Assembly: GCF_042680605.1 (NCBI RefSeq)
Contig: NZ_JBHUEE010000013.1
Location: forward strand, 5,054-69,053
Origin: Allobogoriella deserti
GTDB taxonomy: Bacteria > Actinomycetota > Actinomycetes > Actinomycetales > Actinomycetaceae
Length of the DNA stretch: 64,000 nt
Reading direction: 5' to 3'
Each line of letters starts with the position of its first letter. Within the stretch, counting starts at the first letter, position 1. The position numbers were made by a program, and so were the translations under genes. Below, piece after piece: positions 1-7,800 of this stretch. The notes beneath the pieces were generated by a model. The model searched no databases and was not told the origin of the DNA. It saw only the letters and a list, made by a program, of their open reading frames with translations.

Positions 1-1
1 G

Positions 2-466
2 ATCCTCACCTGGCTCATGGGATCCTTCGGCGGTTCGACGTGGACCGAGGCGTTCGTCGCCCTGGGCGCCAGTGCGGTGGTCGGCGCCGGATTGCTGGCC
101 AGTGCCCGCACGCTCGACGCGTTCACCTTCGGGGACGTCTCGGCCGCATCGCTCGGGGTGTCCGTGACACGGGCACGGTGGCTGCTGCTCGCCGCCGCCG
201 CCCTGCTCACCGGCCTGCTGGTGTCGGTCTCGGGGGCGATCGGCTTCGTCGGGCTGGTGATCCCGCACGCCGTGCGGCTGGTGGTGGGTGAGCGCCATTT
301 CCGTTTGCTGCCGGTCGCGGCGCTCGCGGGCGCGACGTTCATGCTGCTGGCGGACACCGGCGCCCGGAGCCTGTTCGAACCGCGAGAGCTGCCGGTAGGG
401 ATCGTGACGGCGGCCGTGGGTGCGCCCGTGTTCGCGGTGTTGCTACGAAGGAGGGCATCGGCATGA
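2..466 (+). CDS. FecCD-family iron ABC transporter permease (3' part)
   Basis: This is the C-terminal part of a membrane permease of the FecCD (BtuC-like) family, which imports iron-siderophores, heme or cobalamin. The frame is open from base 2, so the gene starts outside the window. The visible protein opens with the WLMGSFGG motif typical of the family, continues with hydrophobic segments, and keeps the GAIGFVGLVIPHAVR stretch that contacts the ATPase, near residue 80 of the visible part. Its stop overlaps the next start (ATGA), so the two are translationally coupled. The substrate cannot be read from this fragment; iron-chelate is the usual one. Confidence 0.9.
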   Translation: MLTWLMGSFGGSTWTEAFVALGASAVVGAGLLASARTLDAFTFGDVSAASLGVSVTRARWLLLAAAALLTGLLVSVSGAIGFVGLVIPHAVRLVVGERHFRLLPVAALAGATFMLLADTGARSLFEPRELPVGIVTAAVGAPVFAVLLRRRASA

Positions 467-1311
467 CCGAGACGGAGATCGACAGCCCTGCACTGGCGCC
501 GCTGGCCGGAGAGCCGGAGGGCGGCGCCCGTGGACGGCCGACTGCTGCGGGACTGACGATCACGGGGATGTCGGTCGAGCTGGACGGCGCCGTCATCCTC
601 GACGGGGTCGACGCCGAGGTGCCGCCCGGCGCGGTGACGGCGCTGGTGGGCCCGAACGGCTCCGGCAAATCGACCCTGCTACGCGCGCTCGTCGGGGCTC
701 TGCCAGCCGGTGGCTCGGTGTGGCTCGGCGGCGAGGACCTTCGGCGGATGCCGCGGCGGAGCCGGGCGCGCCGCCTCGCGCTGGTGGAGCAGGACGCCGG
801 CGGTGAGGTCTCCCGGAGTGTCCTGGACGTGGTGCTGCTGGGCCGGACACCGCACCGGCCCCGATGGGGCGCGGACTCAGCCTCGGACCTGGCGGTGGCG
901 CAAGCCGCGCTCGCGCGTGCCGGGGCCACGGAGCTCAGCGGACGGGACTTCGCGACGCTGTCCGGAGGCGAGCGGCAACGCGTCCACCTCTCCCGCGCGC
1001 TGGCGCAGCAGCCAGAGGTCCTCATGCTCGACGAGCCGACGAACCACCTCGACGTCGCCGCTCAGTTGGACGTTCTCGGGCTCACCCGGGACCTGCGCGG
1101 CGACGGTGTCACGGTGCTCGCCGCCCTGCACGATCTCAACCATGCGATGCGCTACGCGGACCACGTGGTGGTGCTGGCCGACGGTCGTGCCGTGGCAGCC
1201 GGCCCACCGGCCGAGGTGCTGACCGGGGAACTGGTCAGTGAGGTCTACCGAGTTCGTGCGTCCCGGGTCTCGGCGGGCGGACGGGACCTGCTGGTGATGG
1301 ACCCGGCGTGA
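463..1311 (+). CDS. Iron-siderophore-type ABC transporter ATP-binding protein
   Basis: This is the cytoplasmic ATPase partner of the preceding FecCD permease, of the FecE/HmuV type. It has Walker A GPNGSGKST near residue 64, the signature LSGGERQRV, Walker B LMLDEPTNHLD and the H-loop ALHDLNHA. At 282 aa it is slightly long for the family because of about 30 extra polar residues at the N terminus. The start overlaps the permease stop by 4 nt. Ferric siderophore or heme uptake is inferred from the family and from the permease neighbour. No binding protein is visible here; it presumably lies upstream of the window. Confidence 0.92.
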   Translation: MTETEIDSPALAPLAGEPEGGARGRPTAAGLTITGMSVELDGAVILDGVDAEVPPGAVTALVGPNGSGKSTLLRALVGALPAGGSVWLGGEDLRRMPRRSRARRLALVEQDAGGEVSRSVLDVVLLGRTPHRPRWGADSASDLAVAQAALARAGATELSGRDFATLSGGERQRVHLSRALAQQPEVLMLDEPTNHLDVAAQLDVLGLTRDLRGDGVTVLAALHDLNHAMRYADHVVVLADGRAVAAGPPAEVLTGELVSEVYRVRASRVSAGGRDLLVMDPA

Positions 1312-1372
1312 CTGACGGTGCCGTGGGTGGGGCCGACACCGGTGCCGCGCAGCCGGACAACCGGCGGCCCGC

Positions 1373-2140
1373 TCACACCTCGCTGACGCCCCGCCGGAAC
1401 ATGTCCTCCTCCGGGGGGCGCACCAAGGAGGCGGCGCCGTCGCCGTCGTCGGTGGTGACGGCCCGGGACATCCCCCGCACGACGGCGACCGGCCGACCGG
1501 ACAGCTTGCCCTTGACCAGCTCGGCGGCCGCCGCGATCTCGTCCGCGACGCCGATGACGGTCGTCTGCAGCTCATGGCCGTACTGGTCGCGCTGCCCGCG
1601 CCGGTCGTCCAGCACCGTGACGCCGGCCGCCCCGATCGCCATGTCCGTCACGCCGCGACGCCAGGGCCGACCCGCGGTGTCGGAGATAATGACGCCGGGA
1701 CGGACCCCCGTCCGGGCGTGCAGGCCGCGCCGGATGCGCCGTGCTGAGTCGTCGGGATCCTCCGGCAGGAGCAGCACCGTGCCGGTCGGGACGTCCGAGG
1801 CGTCCACCCCCGCGGCCGCCATGACCAGGCCGAGACGGTTCTCGACGATCCGCAGCATGCCGCCCTCGGGTTTGGCACGCTCGGCCACCACCCGGACGGT
1901 CTCGGCCTCGATCGCGGCCTCCCGCTCGGCCTCGTCGCGACCAGCCACGAGGCGCCCCTCGGCCTTGGAGACGATCTTCGACGAGATCACCACGATGTCG
2001 CCCTCCGCGAGACCGCGGCTGCCGTCCGGCCAGGTGGCCCCCTCCAGGACCGGTGTCAGCACTGCCGCGAGGTCGTCGCCCGTGGTGACGACGGGCACGC
2101 CCTCCGGCGCGACGGCCGTTACCGCTGCGCCGCCGCTCAC
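1373..2140 (-). CDS. cofE: Coenzyme F420:L-glutamate ligase
   Basis: This enzyme adds gamma-linked glutamates to F420-0, the last step that makes usable coenzyme F420. The 255-aa protein keeps the family blocks ISSKIVSKAEGR, near residue 50, and IISDTAGRPWRRGVTDMAIG in the middle. I chose the GTG at 2140 because it overlaps the stop of the upstream oxidoreductase (GTGA); longer in-frame starts would run into that gene. It is stand-alone, unlike the mycobacterial FbiB, in which this domain is fused to a nitroreductase-like domain. It forms an operon with an F420-dependent oxidoreductase, which supports the assignment. Confidence 0.92.
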   Translation of the reverse strand: MSGGAAVTAVAPEGVPVVTTGDDLAAVLTPVLEGATWPDGSRGLAEGDIVVISSKIVSKAEGRLVAGRDEAEREAAIEAETVRVVAERAKPEGGMLRIVENRLGLVMAAAGVDASDVPTGTVLLLPEDPDDSARRIRRGLHARTGVRPGVIISDTAGRPWRRGVTDMAIGAAGVTVLDDRRGQRDQYGHELQTTVIGVADEIAAAAELVKGKLSGRPVAVVRGMSRAVTTDDGDGAASLVRPPEEDMFRRGVSEV

Positions 2141-3135
2141 CGGCCGAGCTTCGGCAGGACGTCGCGACCGAAGACCTCCGCCCACTCGGTCTGGTTACGG
2201 CCGACGTTGTGGAGGTAGATGCGGTCGAAGCCGAGGTCGACGTACCGCTGGATCTCCTTGCGGTGCTCGTCCGGATCCGCGGAGATCACCATCCGGCCCG
2301 CGAAGTCCTCCTCGCGGACGAGCTTGGCCATGGCCGCGAAATCGAACGGAGAGCGGATGTCCGCCTTCGGGAACTTCATCCCGCCGTTCGGCCACTGGTC
2401 CATGGCGTTCGCCAACGCCTCCTCATCGGTCGGCGCCCAGGACATGTGCAGCTGCAGCACCTTCGGCATGCCCTCCGGGTCCTTGCCCGCCTCGCGCGCG
2501 CCGTCGGCAAACTTCTCGAACAGGCCCGAGATCTTCTCCAGTGGCGCGCCGACGGTGATGAGACCGTCGGCGTGCTTGCCGGCCCGGCGCGCCGTGACCG
2601 GTCCTCCGGTGGCCACCATGATGGGCGGGGCCTCGTCCGGCATGGTCCACAGCCGGGTGGACTCGAGCTTGTAGAACTGCCCGGAGTGCTTGGTGTCCTT
2701 GCCGGCCAGCGAGTTGCTGAACAGCTTGCGGATGATCTCGATGGCCTCGAACATCCGGTTGATCCGCTCCGGCGCCTCGGGCCAGTAACCCGCGATGATG
2801 TGCTCGTTCAGCGCCTCGCCGGAGCCCAACCCCAGCCAGTGCCGACCCGGATACATCGCAGCGAGGGTCGCCGAGGCCTGCGCCACCATCGCGGGATGCC
2901 ACCGGAACGTGGGCGCGGTGACGCCCGGTCCGATATCGCCGGTGGTGCGTTCGCCGAGGGCGGTCAGGACGTTCCACACGAACGCCGCCTGTCCCTGCGT
3001 GGGCGTCCACGGTTGGAAGTGGTCCGCCGCCATGACGCCGGAGAATCCGTGCTGCTCGGCCTGGGCCGAGTAGTCGACGACCTCGGTGGGATGGAACTGC
3101 TCGAGTGCGGCCGCGTAACCGATCGTCAGGCTCAT
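2137..3135 (-). CDS. F420-dependent LLM-class oxidoreductase, G6PDH-like subgroup
   Basis: This is a luciferase-like (LLM) TIM-barrel enzyme that uses coenzyme F420. The N terminus (IGYAAALEQFHP), the block SDHFQPW seen here as ADHFQPW near residue 42, GLGSGEALNEH and MVATGGPVTARRAGKHADG resemble F420-dependent glucose-6-phosphate dehydrogenase and its paralogs. The protein is 332 aa. The ATG at 3135 has AAGGA about 7 nt upstream and is preferred over an upstream start. The true substrate may or may not be glucose-6-phosphate; several paralogous groups share these motifs. It is coupled to cofE by a 4-nt overlap. Confidence 0.88.
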   Translation of the reverse strand: MSLTIGYAAALEQFHPTEVVDYSAQAEQHGFSGVMAADHFQPWTPTQGQAAFVWNVLTALGERTTGDIGPGVTAPTFRWHPAMVAQASATLAAMYPGRHWLGLGSGEALNEHIIAGYWPEAPERINRMFEAIEIIRKLFSNSLAGKDTKHSGQFYKLESTRLWTMPDEAPPIMVATGGPVTARRAGKHADGLITVGAPLEKISGLFEKFADGAREAGKDPEGMPKVLQLHMSWAPTDEEALANAMDQWPNGGMKFPKADIRSPFDFAAMAKLVREEDFAGRMVISADPDEHRKEIQRYVDLGFDRIYLHNVGRNQTEWAEVFGRDVLPKLGR

Positions 3136-3225
3136 GTCGCCATCCTTGCAGGCCCGCACCCCGTGCGGACATCGGCGTTCACTCTCAGCGTCACCGACCA
3201 GGCGTCAGCCACTGGCGGCGGCACC

Positions 3226-3621
3226 TCACTGCGCGTACGCGGGCGGCTCGTCCTCCCCGGACTCCTCCGCGGCCTCGGCGTCGGCCTTGGTCGGGTGAAC
3301 CGCCCCGTCCGCGTGGTGCGCTGGGCCGTAGACGGTGTACAGCACCAGCGGCGAGTTGCCGACGTTGATGAAGTTGTGCCGCGCGCCGGCCGGGACGGCC
3401 ACGATGTCGCCCGGCGCGACGAACTGCTCCTCCCCGTCGATCACGGCTTTGCCCGAGCCGGAGACGAAGCTGAGGATCTGGTCGTTGTCCGGGTGGGTCT
3501 CCTCACCGATGTCGTCGTCCGGCTCGATAGTCATGACGACGACCTGGCTGTGCTCCCCGGTCCAGAGCACACGGCGGTAGTCGGTCGAGGCCTTGGCGTC
3601 ATCGGGCGACCAGTGGTGCAT
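3226..3621 (-). CDS. Cupin-domain protein
   Basis: This 131-aa protein is a single-domain cupin. The first metal-binding motif appears as EETHPDNDQILSFVSGSG (residues about 40-57) and the second as PGDIVAVPAGARHNFINVG, with the metal-ligand histidines present. The C-terminal 25 residues are acidic and low in complexity. Small cupins bind a metal and act as isomerases, dioxygenases or sensors; the substrate cannot be told from the sequence. It has no close operon partner, sitting 90 bp from the fgd-like gene and about 80 bp from the GH4 gene on the same strand. Confidence 0.85.
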   Translation of the reverse strand: MHHWSPDDAKASTDYRRVLWTGEHSQVVVMTIEPDDDIGEETHPDNDQILSFVSGSGKAVIDGEEQFVAPGDIVAVPAGARHNFINVGNSPLVLYTVYGPAHHADGAVHPTKADAEAAEESGEDEPPAYAQ

Positions 3622-3699
3622 GAGAGTGCTCCTCGGCGTCGTGGTGGGCGTGATGGTCCAACCTTCTCGCAGGTCAGCGCGCGCCGCACCCGCGGGCAG

Positions 3700-5064
3700 T
3701 CACGGCCGCCGCTCTGCGAGGTAGCGGTGGACCAGCCGCCGGGCGACGGCGGCACTGTCCACCAGCGGATGGAAGGCGAACGCCTGCCACGCGGTCTGGG
3801 CGTCGGCGGTGCGCGCCGCCTCGATGACCAGTCGTTCGCTCGCCTTGACCGCCTGGACGCGCGCCAGCATGGCGGGGGTGAGCGGGCGCCGCGGCGTCAG
3901 GGGGTGGATACCCCGGCCGTCGGCGAGCACCGGCACTTCGACGACGGCGTCGGGCGGCAGACCGTCCACCAACGGCCGCCCGTCGGACCCATGGTTGGCG
4001 ACGTCGAGGATCATCCGGTGCTCCTCACCCCCGAGCAGCGCCGCCATGAGGTCGACGGCGACCTCGTGGTACCCGCCACCCAGGTCCTCCTCGGCGCGCT
4101 CCCCGGCCCGGGCGGACTCGCGTTCGGTGGCCATGTAGGTCGCCTCACGCTCGGCGAGCGCCTCGCGCCACAGCTCCAGAACGCGTCCGGGCTCGGCCGC
4201 CGCCCGCGCGTAGAAACCGCCCTGCTGGGCCTGCAGGTACTCCCCTCGCGTCTGCTCGCTCGCGGCGAGCGCGGCCAGGGCCTCGCGCGTGAAGTCGTAG
4301 TAGTACACGTACTCGTTCGGCAGTGCCCCGAGCGTGCGCACCCAGTCGGTGCCCATGAGCCGGGCCTCCTCGAGGCCGGCGAGGGTGGAGTCGTCGGCGA
4401 GCAGATCCGGCAACAGGTCCTCGCCGCCGCTGCGCAGCCCCTGCAGCCACCCGAGGTGATTGAGCCCCGCGTAATCGACCTCGACCTCGCCGGCGTCGAA
4501 GGCCCGGGCATCGCGGCCCACCACCCGCAACGCGCGCCGCACCAATGAAATCGGGGTGTCGCAGATCCCCACCACGCGGTCGCCCAGCCGGGCCTGCATC
4601 GCCTCGGTGACGATCGAGGCCGGGTTGGTGAAGCTGATCGTCCAGGCCGACGGCGCGAGCTGCGAGATGCGGTCGGCGATCCGGTCCACCACCGGGACCG
4701 TCCGCAGCGCATAGGCCAGCCCTCCCGGGCCGACGGTCTCCTGGCCGAGCACCCCTTCGGCCAGGGCCACCCGCTCGTCGCGGGTCCGCCCCGCCGTGCC
4801 GCCGACCCGGATCGCGGAGAAGATCACGTCAGCACCGGCGACGGCGTCGTCCAGGTCGGCCGTGGCTCGCACCGCGGGACCGTCGACGCGGTCGCTGCCC
4901 AGACGGGAGAGCACCGTGGCCATGACATCGAGTCGTGCCGGGTCGTCGTCGTGGAGCACGACTTCTGTCACCGGCACACGGTCCCGTGCATCGAGGACTG
5001 CCTGGTGGACGAGCGGGACGCGGAAGCCGCCCCCGCCGAGGATGGTGAGCCGCACGTTATCCAC
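3700..5064 (-). CDS. GH4 family 6-phospho-beta-glucosidase-type hydrolase
   Basis: Glycoside hydrolase family 4 enzymes cleave phosphorylated glycosides using NAD+ and a divalent metal. The N terminus VRLTILGGGGFRVPL is the NAD-binding start. The family blocks ISFTNPASIVTEAM, VVGICDTPISLV (metal-binding Cys) and YAGLNHLGWLQGL (His) all follow in order. The protein is 454 aa, normal for the family. A GTG at 5064 is chosen; a second GTG at 5055 is also possible. It is divergent, by about 40 bp, from a PfkB sugar kinase, so the two probably share a regulatory region and a sugar pathway. Confidence 0.9.
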   Translation of the reverse strand: MDNVRLTILGGGGFRVPLVHQAVLDARDRVPVTEVVLHDDDPARLDVMATVLSRLGSDRVDGPAVRATADLDDAVAGADVIFSAIRVGGTAGRTRDERVALAEGVLGQETVGPGGLAYALRTVPVVDRIADRISQLAPSAWTISFTNPASIVTEAMQARLGDRVVGICDTPISLVRRALRVVGRDARAFDAGEVEVDYAGLNHLGWLQGLRSGGEDLLPDLLADDSTLAGLEEARLMGTDWVRTLGALPNEYVYYYDFTREALAALAASEQTRGEYLQAQQGGFYARAAAEPGRVLELWREALAEREATYMATERESARAGERAEEDLGGGYHEVAVDLMAALLGGEEHRMILDVANHGSDGRPLVDGLPPDAVVEVPVLADGRGIHPLTPRRPLTPAMLARVQAVKASERLVIEAARTADAQTAWQAFAFHPLVDSAAVARRLVHRYLAERRP

Positions 5065-5103
5065 TGTCCTCACGCTAGCGCCGGATGGCAGGATCGGGTC
5101 ACG

Positions 5104-6246
5104 ATGACTGACGCCCCCGCCGCACGGGAGCCCGCCGCACCGGCCCCGGACATGACCGCCCGGGCACGTCTCGACCTTCTCGTCACGGGCCCCGTCTTCT
5201 TCGACCTGGTCTTCACCGGACTGCCGCACGGCCCGGTGCCCGGGACGGAGATCTGGGCCGGCGGGATGGGCGCCGCACCGGGCGGTATCGCCAACCTCGC
5301 GGTCGGGGCCGCCCGTCTGGGTCTGGACACCGGTCTCGCGGCCGCGTTCGGTGACGACGCCTACGCCGACTGGCTCTGGACGGTCCTCGGCCGGCAGGAG
5401 GGCGTGGACCTGTCCGCCTCGCGGCGCTACCGGCACTGGCACACCTCGGTCACCGTCTCGTTGGCGCTCGACGACGACCGGGCGATGGTCAGTCACGGCC
5501 ACGACGCCCCGGAGCCGGTCGGCACTCTTGTGGGCGACGCCCCGCCCGCCCGGGCCGCCGTCGCCGAACTCGGCGAGCCGGGCTCCGACCCGTGGTGGCA
5601 GCAGCTCGCCTCGTCCGGGACCCTGGTCTTTGCCGACGCCGGCTGGGACCCGCACGAGGCGTGGGACCGCGCCCGGCTCGACCTCCTGGCCGGCTGCCAC
5701 GCGTTCACGCCGAACGCCGCCGAGGCGATGGCCTACACCCGCACCGAAACCCCGGGCGCCGCAGCCCGCGCGCTGGCGGCCCACGTGCCGCTCGCCGTCG
5801 TCACCATGGGCGCGGACGGCGCTCTCGCGGTCGACGCCGCGACGGGCGAGGAGGTACAGACCGAGCCGTTGCGCGTGCAGGCGCTCGACGCCACCGGGGC
5901 GGGTGACGTCTTCGCGGCGGCTCTGGTCACGGGCACGTTGCAGGACTGGAGCCTGGAGCGGCGGCTCCGCTTCGCCGTGCTCTGCTCGGCCCTGGCGGTG
6001 CGCCACTTCGGCGGTTCCCTCGCCGCCCCGGGCTGGGGCGACATCGCCGACTGGTGGGAGGAGACCGTCGCGGCGGCCAGGACCGGGGACCGGGCGGCCC
6101 GGGACACCGCCGCCCGGTACGAGTTCCTGGACGACGCCATCCCCGGTCATCCGCTCGCCCGGGTACGGCGGGCCGACGCCACCATCGCGCGCTTCTCCGA
6201 CGCCGGGCCGGGCGGCACCGGGCCGGCACCGACGGTCCGAACCTGA
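5104..6246 (+). CDS. PfkB-family carbohydrate kinase
   Basis: This is a ribokinase/PfkB-fold kinase that phosphorylates a sugar or nucleoside with ATP. The N-terminal region carries the substrate-binding GG motif (GGMGAAPGGIANLAVGAARLG, with residues 50-70 as the key block), and the C-terminal signature DATGAGDVF contains the catalytic Asp. The length is 380 aa. The ATG at 5104 follows a GGTCACG leader and leaves 39 bp to the divergent GH4 start. The substrate is unknown; pairing with a GH4 enzyme suggests a sugar released from a phospho-glycoside or its aglycone, but that is inference. Confidence 0.87.
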   Translation: MTDAPAAREPAAPAPDMTARARLDLLVTGPVFFDLVFTGLPHGPVPGTEIWAGGMGAAPGGIANLAVGAARLGLDTGLAAAFGDDAYADWLWTVLGRQEGVDLSASRRYRHWHTSVTVSLALDDDRAMVSHGHDAPEPVGTLVGDAPPARAAVAELGEPGSDPWWQQLASSGTLVFADAGWDPHEAWDRARLDLLAGCHAFTPNAAEAMAYTRTETPGAAARALAAHVPLAVVTMGADGALAVDAATGEEVQTEPLRVQALDATGAGDVFAAALVTGTLQDWSLERRLRFAVLCSALAVRHFGGSLAAPGWGDIADWWEETVAAARTGDRAARDTAARYEFLDDAIPGHPLARVRRADATIARFSDAGPGGTGPAPTVRT

Positions 6247-6251
6247 GCTTC

Positions 6252-6292
6252 GACTCAGGACCGGGACTCAGGACCCGGGACTCAGGACTCGG
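6252..6292. repeat. Three imperfect 13-14 bp tandem repeats
   Basis: The unit GACTCAGGACCGG occurs three times in a row with small changes (6252-6264, 6265-6278, 6279-6292). It lies at the junction of two convergent genes and includes the stop codon of the minus-strand YqeB-like gene. No function is evident. Confidence 0.7.
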
Positions 6293-6971
6293 GCTCGACC
6301 GTCCGGTACTGCTGCTCCCCGTCCCGGTCCCGGACGACGACGCCGTGCCGGAGCAACTCGTCGCGGACCTCTTCCGCGGCGCCGGTGCGTCCGTCCGCGA
6401 GCGCACGACTGCGGCTGCGGAGCAGGTCGTGTACGTGCGGCTGGAGGTCCCGGCTGCGGTCGACCCACCTGGTGAACAGTTCCTCGCGGGGATCGGCGGT
6501 GCCCGCCCACGGATAGTCGAAGCGACCGAACGCCTCCGACAACTTGGCCGCCAATCCGCTGTCCGACGTGGTCCGCGACAGCTCCCGGGAGCGTGGATCG
6601 AGCAGCACCAGCTCGTCCTTGTCCAGGAAGATCTCGGCGATCTCCTCGCGGCGGTAGCTCGACCGCCGCTTGCCGCTGCGGAGCACGAGCTCGTCGGGAT
6701 CGACCCGGATCTCGCCGACCTCCTCGCCCCAGATCCCGAAGACGATCCAGCCCGCGATCAGGCCCGCGACGGTCAGTCCGGGCAGCAGGACGACGAACGG
6801 GAGCTGGTCGAGCAGCCGCAGCGGTGCCGGCGCGCCGTCGACCGTCTCCAGCATCCAGCCGACCACGGGGCCGACGGCGAACGACAGGGCGAACCCCAGC
6901 ACGGCCCCGACGGCGGCGAACACCGGCGCGAGCCGCTTGTCCAGCGTCACGGTGATGCTGTTCTCCGACAC
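6282..6971 (-). CDS. YqeB-like membrane protein
   Basis: This 229-aa protein has two hydrophobic segments (about residues 15-40 and 60-90, the second containing PFVVLLPGLTVAGLIAGWIVFGIWG). They are followed by a soluble PH-like region (EEVGEIRVDPDELVLRSGKRRSSYRREEIAEIFLDKDELVLLD) and a charged C terminus. The pattern matches the actinobacterial YqeB-like family, whose function is unknown. The GTG at 6971 is preceded by AGGAGG at good spacing. It is divergent from a TetR regulator with a palindrome in between, so that regulator may control it. Confidence 0.7.
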   Translation of the reverse strand: MSENSITVTLDKRLAPVFAAVGAVLGFALSFAVGPVVGWMLETVDGAPAPLRLLDQLPFVVLLPGLTVAGLIAGWIVFGIWGEEVGEIRVDPDELVLRSGKRRSSYRREEIAEIFLDKDELVLLDPRSRELSRTTSDSGLAAKLSEAFGRFDYPWAGTADPREELFTRWVDRSRDLQPHVHDLLRSRSRALADGRTGAAEEVRDELLRHGVVVRDRDGEQQYRTVEPES

Positions 6972-7052
6972 CCGCCCCCGACCTCCTGACCGAACCTGTC
7001 TCCTGGCGCGCAACGCCGGCTCGACGTGTGCCTGAGCAGCGTACGCTAAGAC

Positions 7053-7062
7053 CGAGCGCTCG
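7053..7062. promoter_or_regulatory. Candidate TetR operator (10-bp palindrome)
   Basis: CGAGCGCTCG is a perfect 10-bp palindrome in the 125-bp divergent region between the YqeB-like gene and the TetR gene, 35 bp before the TetR start. TetR-family regulators usually bind palindromes in such regions. The arms are short, so this is only a candidate. Confidence 0.4.
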
Positions 7063-7096
7063 ATCTATTAATAACGCCTTTGGCACCGAGGAAGTC

Positions 7097-7768
7097 ATGG
7101 CACGCACCGTCGATCCGGCCCGACATGCCGCACGCCGCCGACACATCCAGGACTGCGCGGCAGCCCTCTTCGCGACCCACGGCTACGAGCGCACCACGAC
7201 GGCGCAGATCTGCCGCGCCGCCGGGATCAGCCCCGGGAACCTGTACCACTACTTCGCCAGCAAGAAGGCGATCTTCCTGGCCGTCCTGACCGGCGACGAG
7301 GACGACACCTCAGCCATGCTCGAGCAGCAGCTCGCCGCCGACGCACCTGTCGAAGCGGTGCTCGAGTTCGTCACTCATCTCGCCGCGCCCGCGGCGGCCC
7401 ATCCCGCGGTGCCCCAGCTCGTCCTCGAGGCCATGTTGCAGGCACATCGCGATCCCGAGATCGCCGATGTCCTCGGCCAGGCCGACACCGCCGAGCGTGC
7501 GGGCCTGACCGCTCTGCTGCAGCGGGCCCTCGACGCCGGCGCGATCGACACCGAGCTCGACCCGGCCGAGACCGCCGCGTGGCTGTCGACACTCGTCGGG
7601 GCGGTCTTCCTCGATCTCGCGCTCCAACCTGGCAGCGATCCCGCGCTGCGGCTGAGCCAGCTCCGCCGGACCGTGCGCGCCTACCTCGGCGGCGGACCAC
7701 GACGCCGTCCGCGGCCCGGATCGCGGGCGCGCCCAGCCGCGGCGCCATGGAACAATCGAGGATCATGA
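7097..7768 (+). CDS. TetR/AcrR family transcriptional regulator
   Basis: The N-terminal helix-turn-helix (TTAQICRAAGISPGNLYHYFASKKAIF, key block near residues 33-60) is a canonical TetR DNA-binding domain. The C-terminal 150 residues form the variable ligand-binding domain, for which no ligand can be named. The ATG at 7097 is preferred to an upstream in-frame start because it gives the usual TetR N terminus and has GAGGA just upstream. It probably represses itself and the divergent YqeB-like gene. The downstream end touches the valS region, where an ATGA overlap is possible at 7765-7768. Confidence 0.9.
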   Translation: MARTVDPARHAARRRHIQDCAAALFATHGYERTTTAQICRAAGISPGNLYHYFASKKAIFLAVLTGDEDDTSAMLEQQLAADAPVEAVLEFVTHLAAPAAAHPAVPQLVLEAMLQAHRDPEIADVLGQADTAERAGLTALLQRALDAGAIDTELDPAETAAWLSTLVGAVFLDLALQPGSDPALRLSQLRRTVRAYLGGGPRRRPRPGSRARPAAAPWNNRGS

Positions 7769-7800
7769 GCGAGACACAGCTGACCCAGGACCGGAGAACG

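Noticed and set aside
2209..4548. Plus-strand open frame of 779 aa
   Set aside because: It is antisense to the F420 oxidoreductase, cupin and GH4 genes, all of which have clear family motifs.
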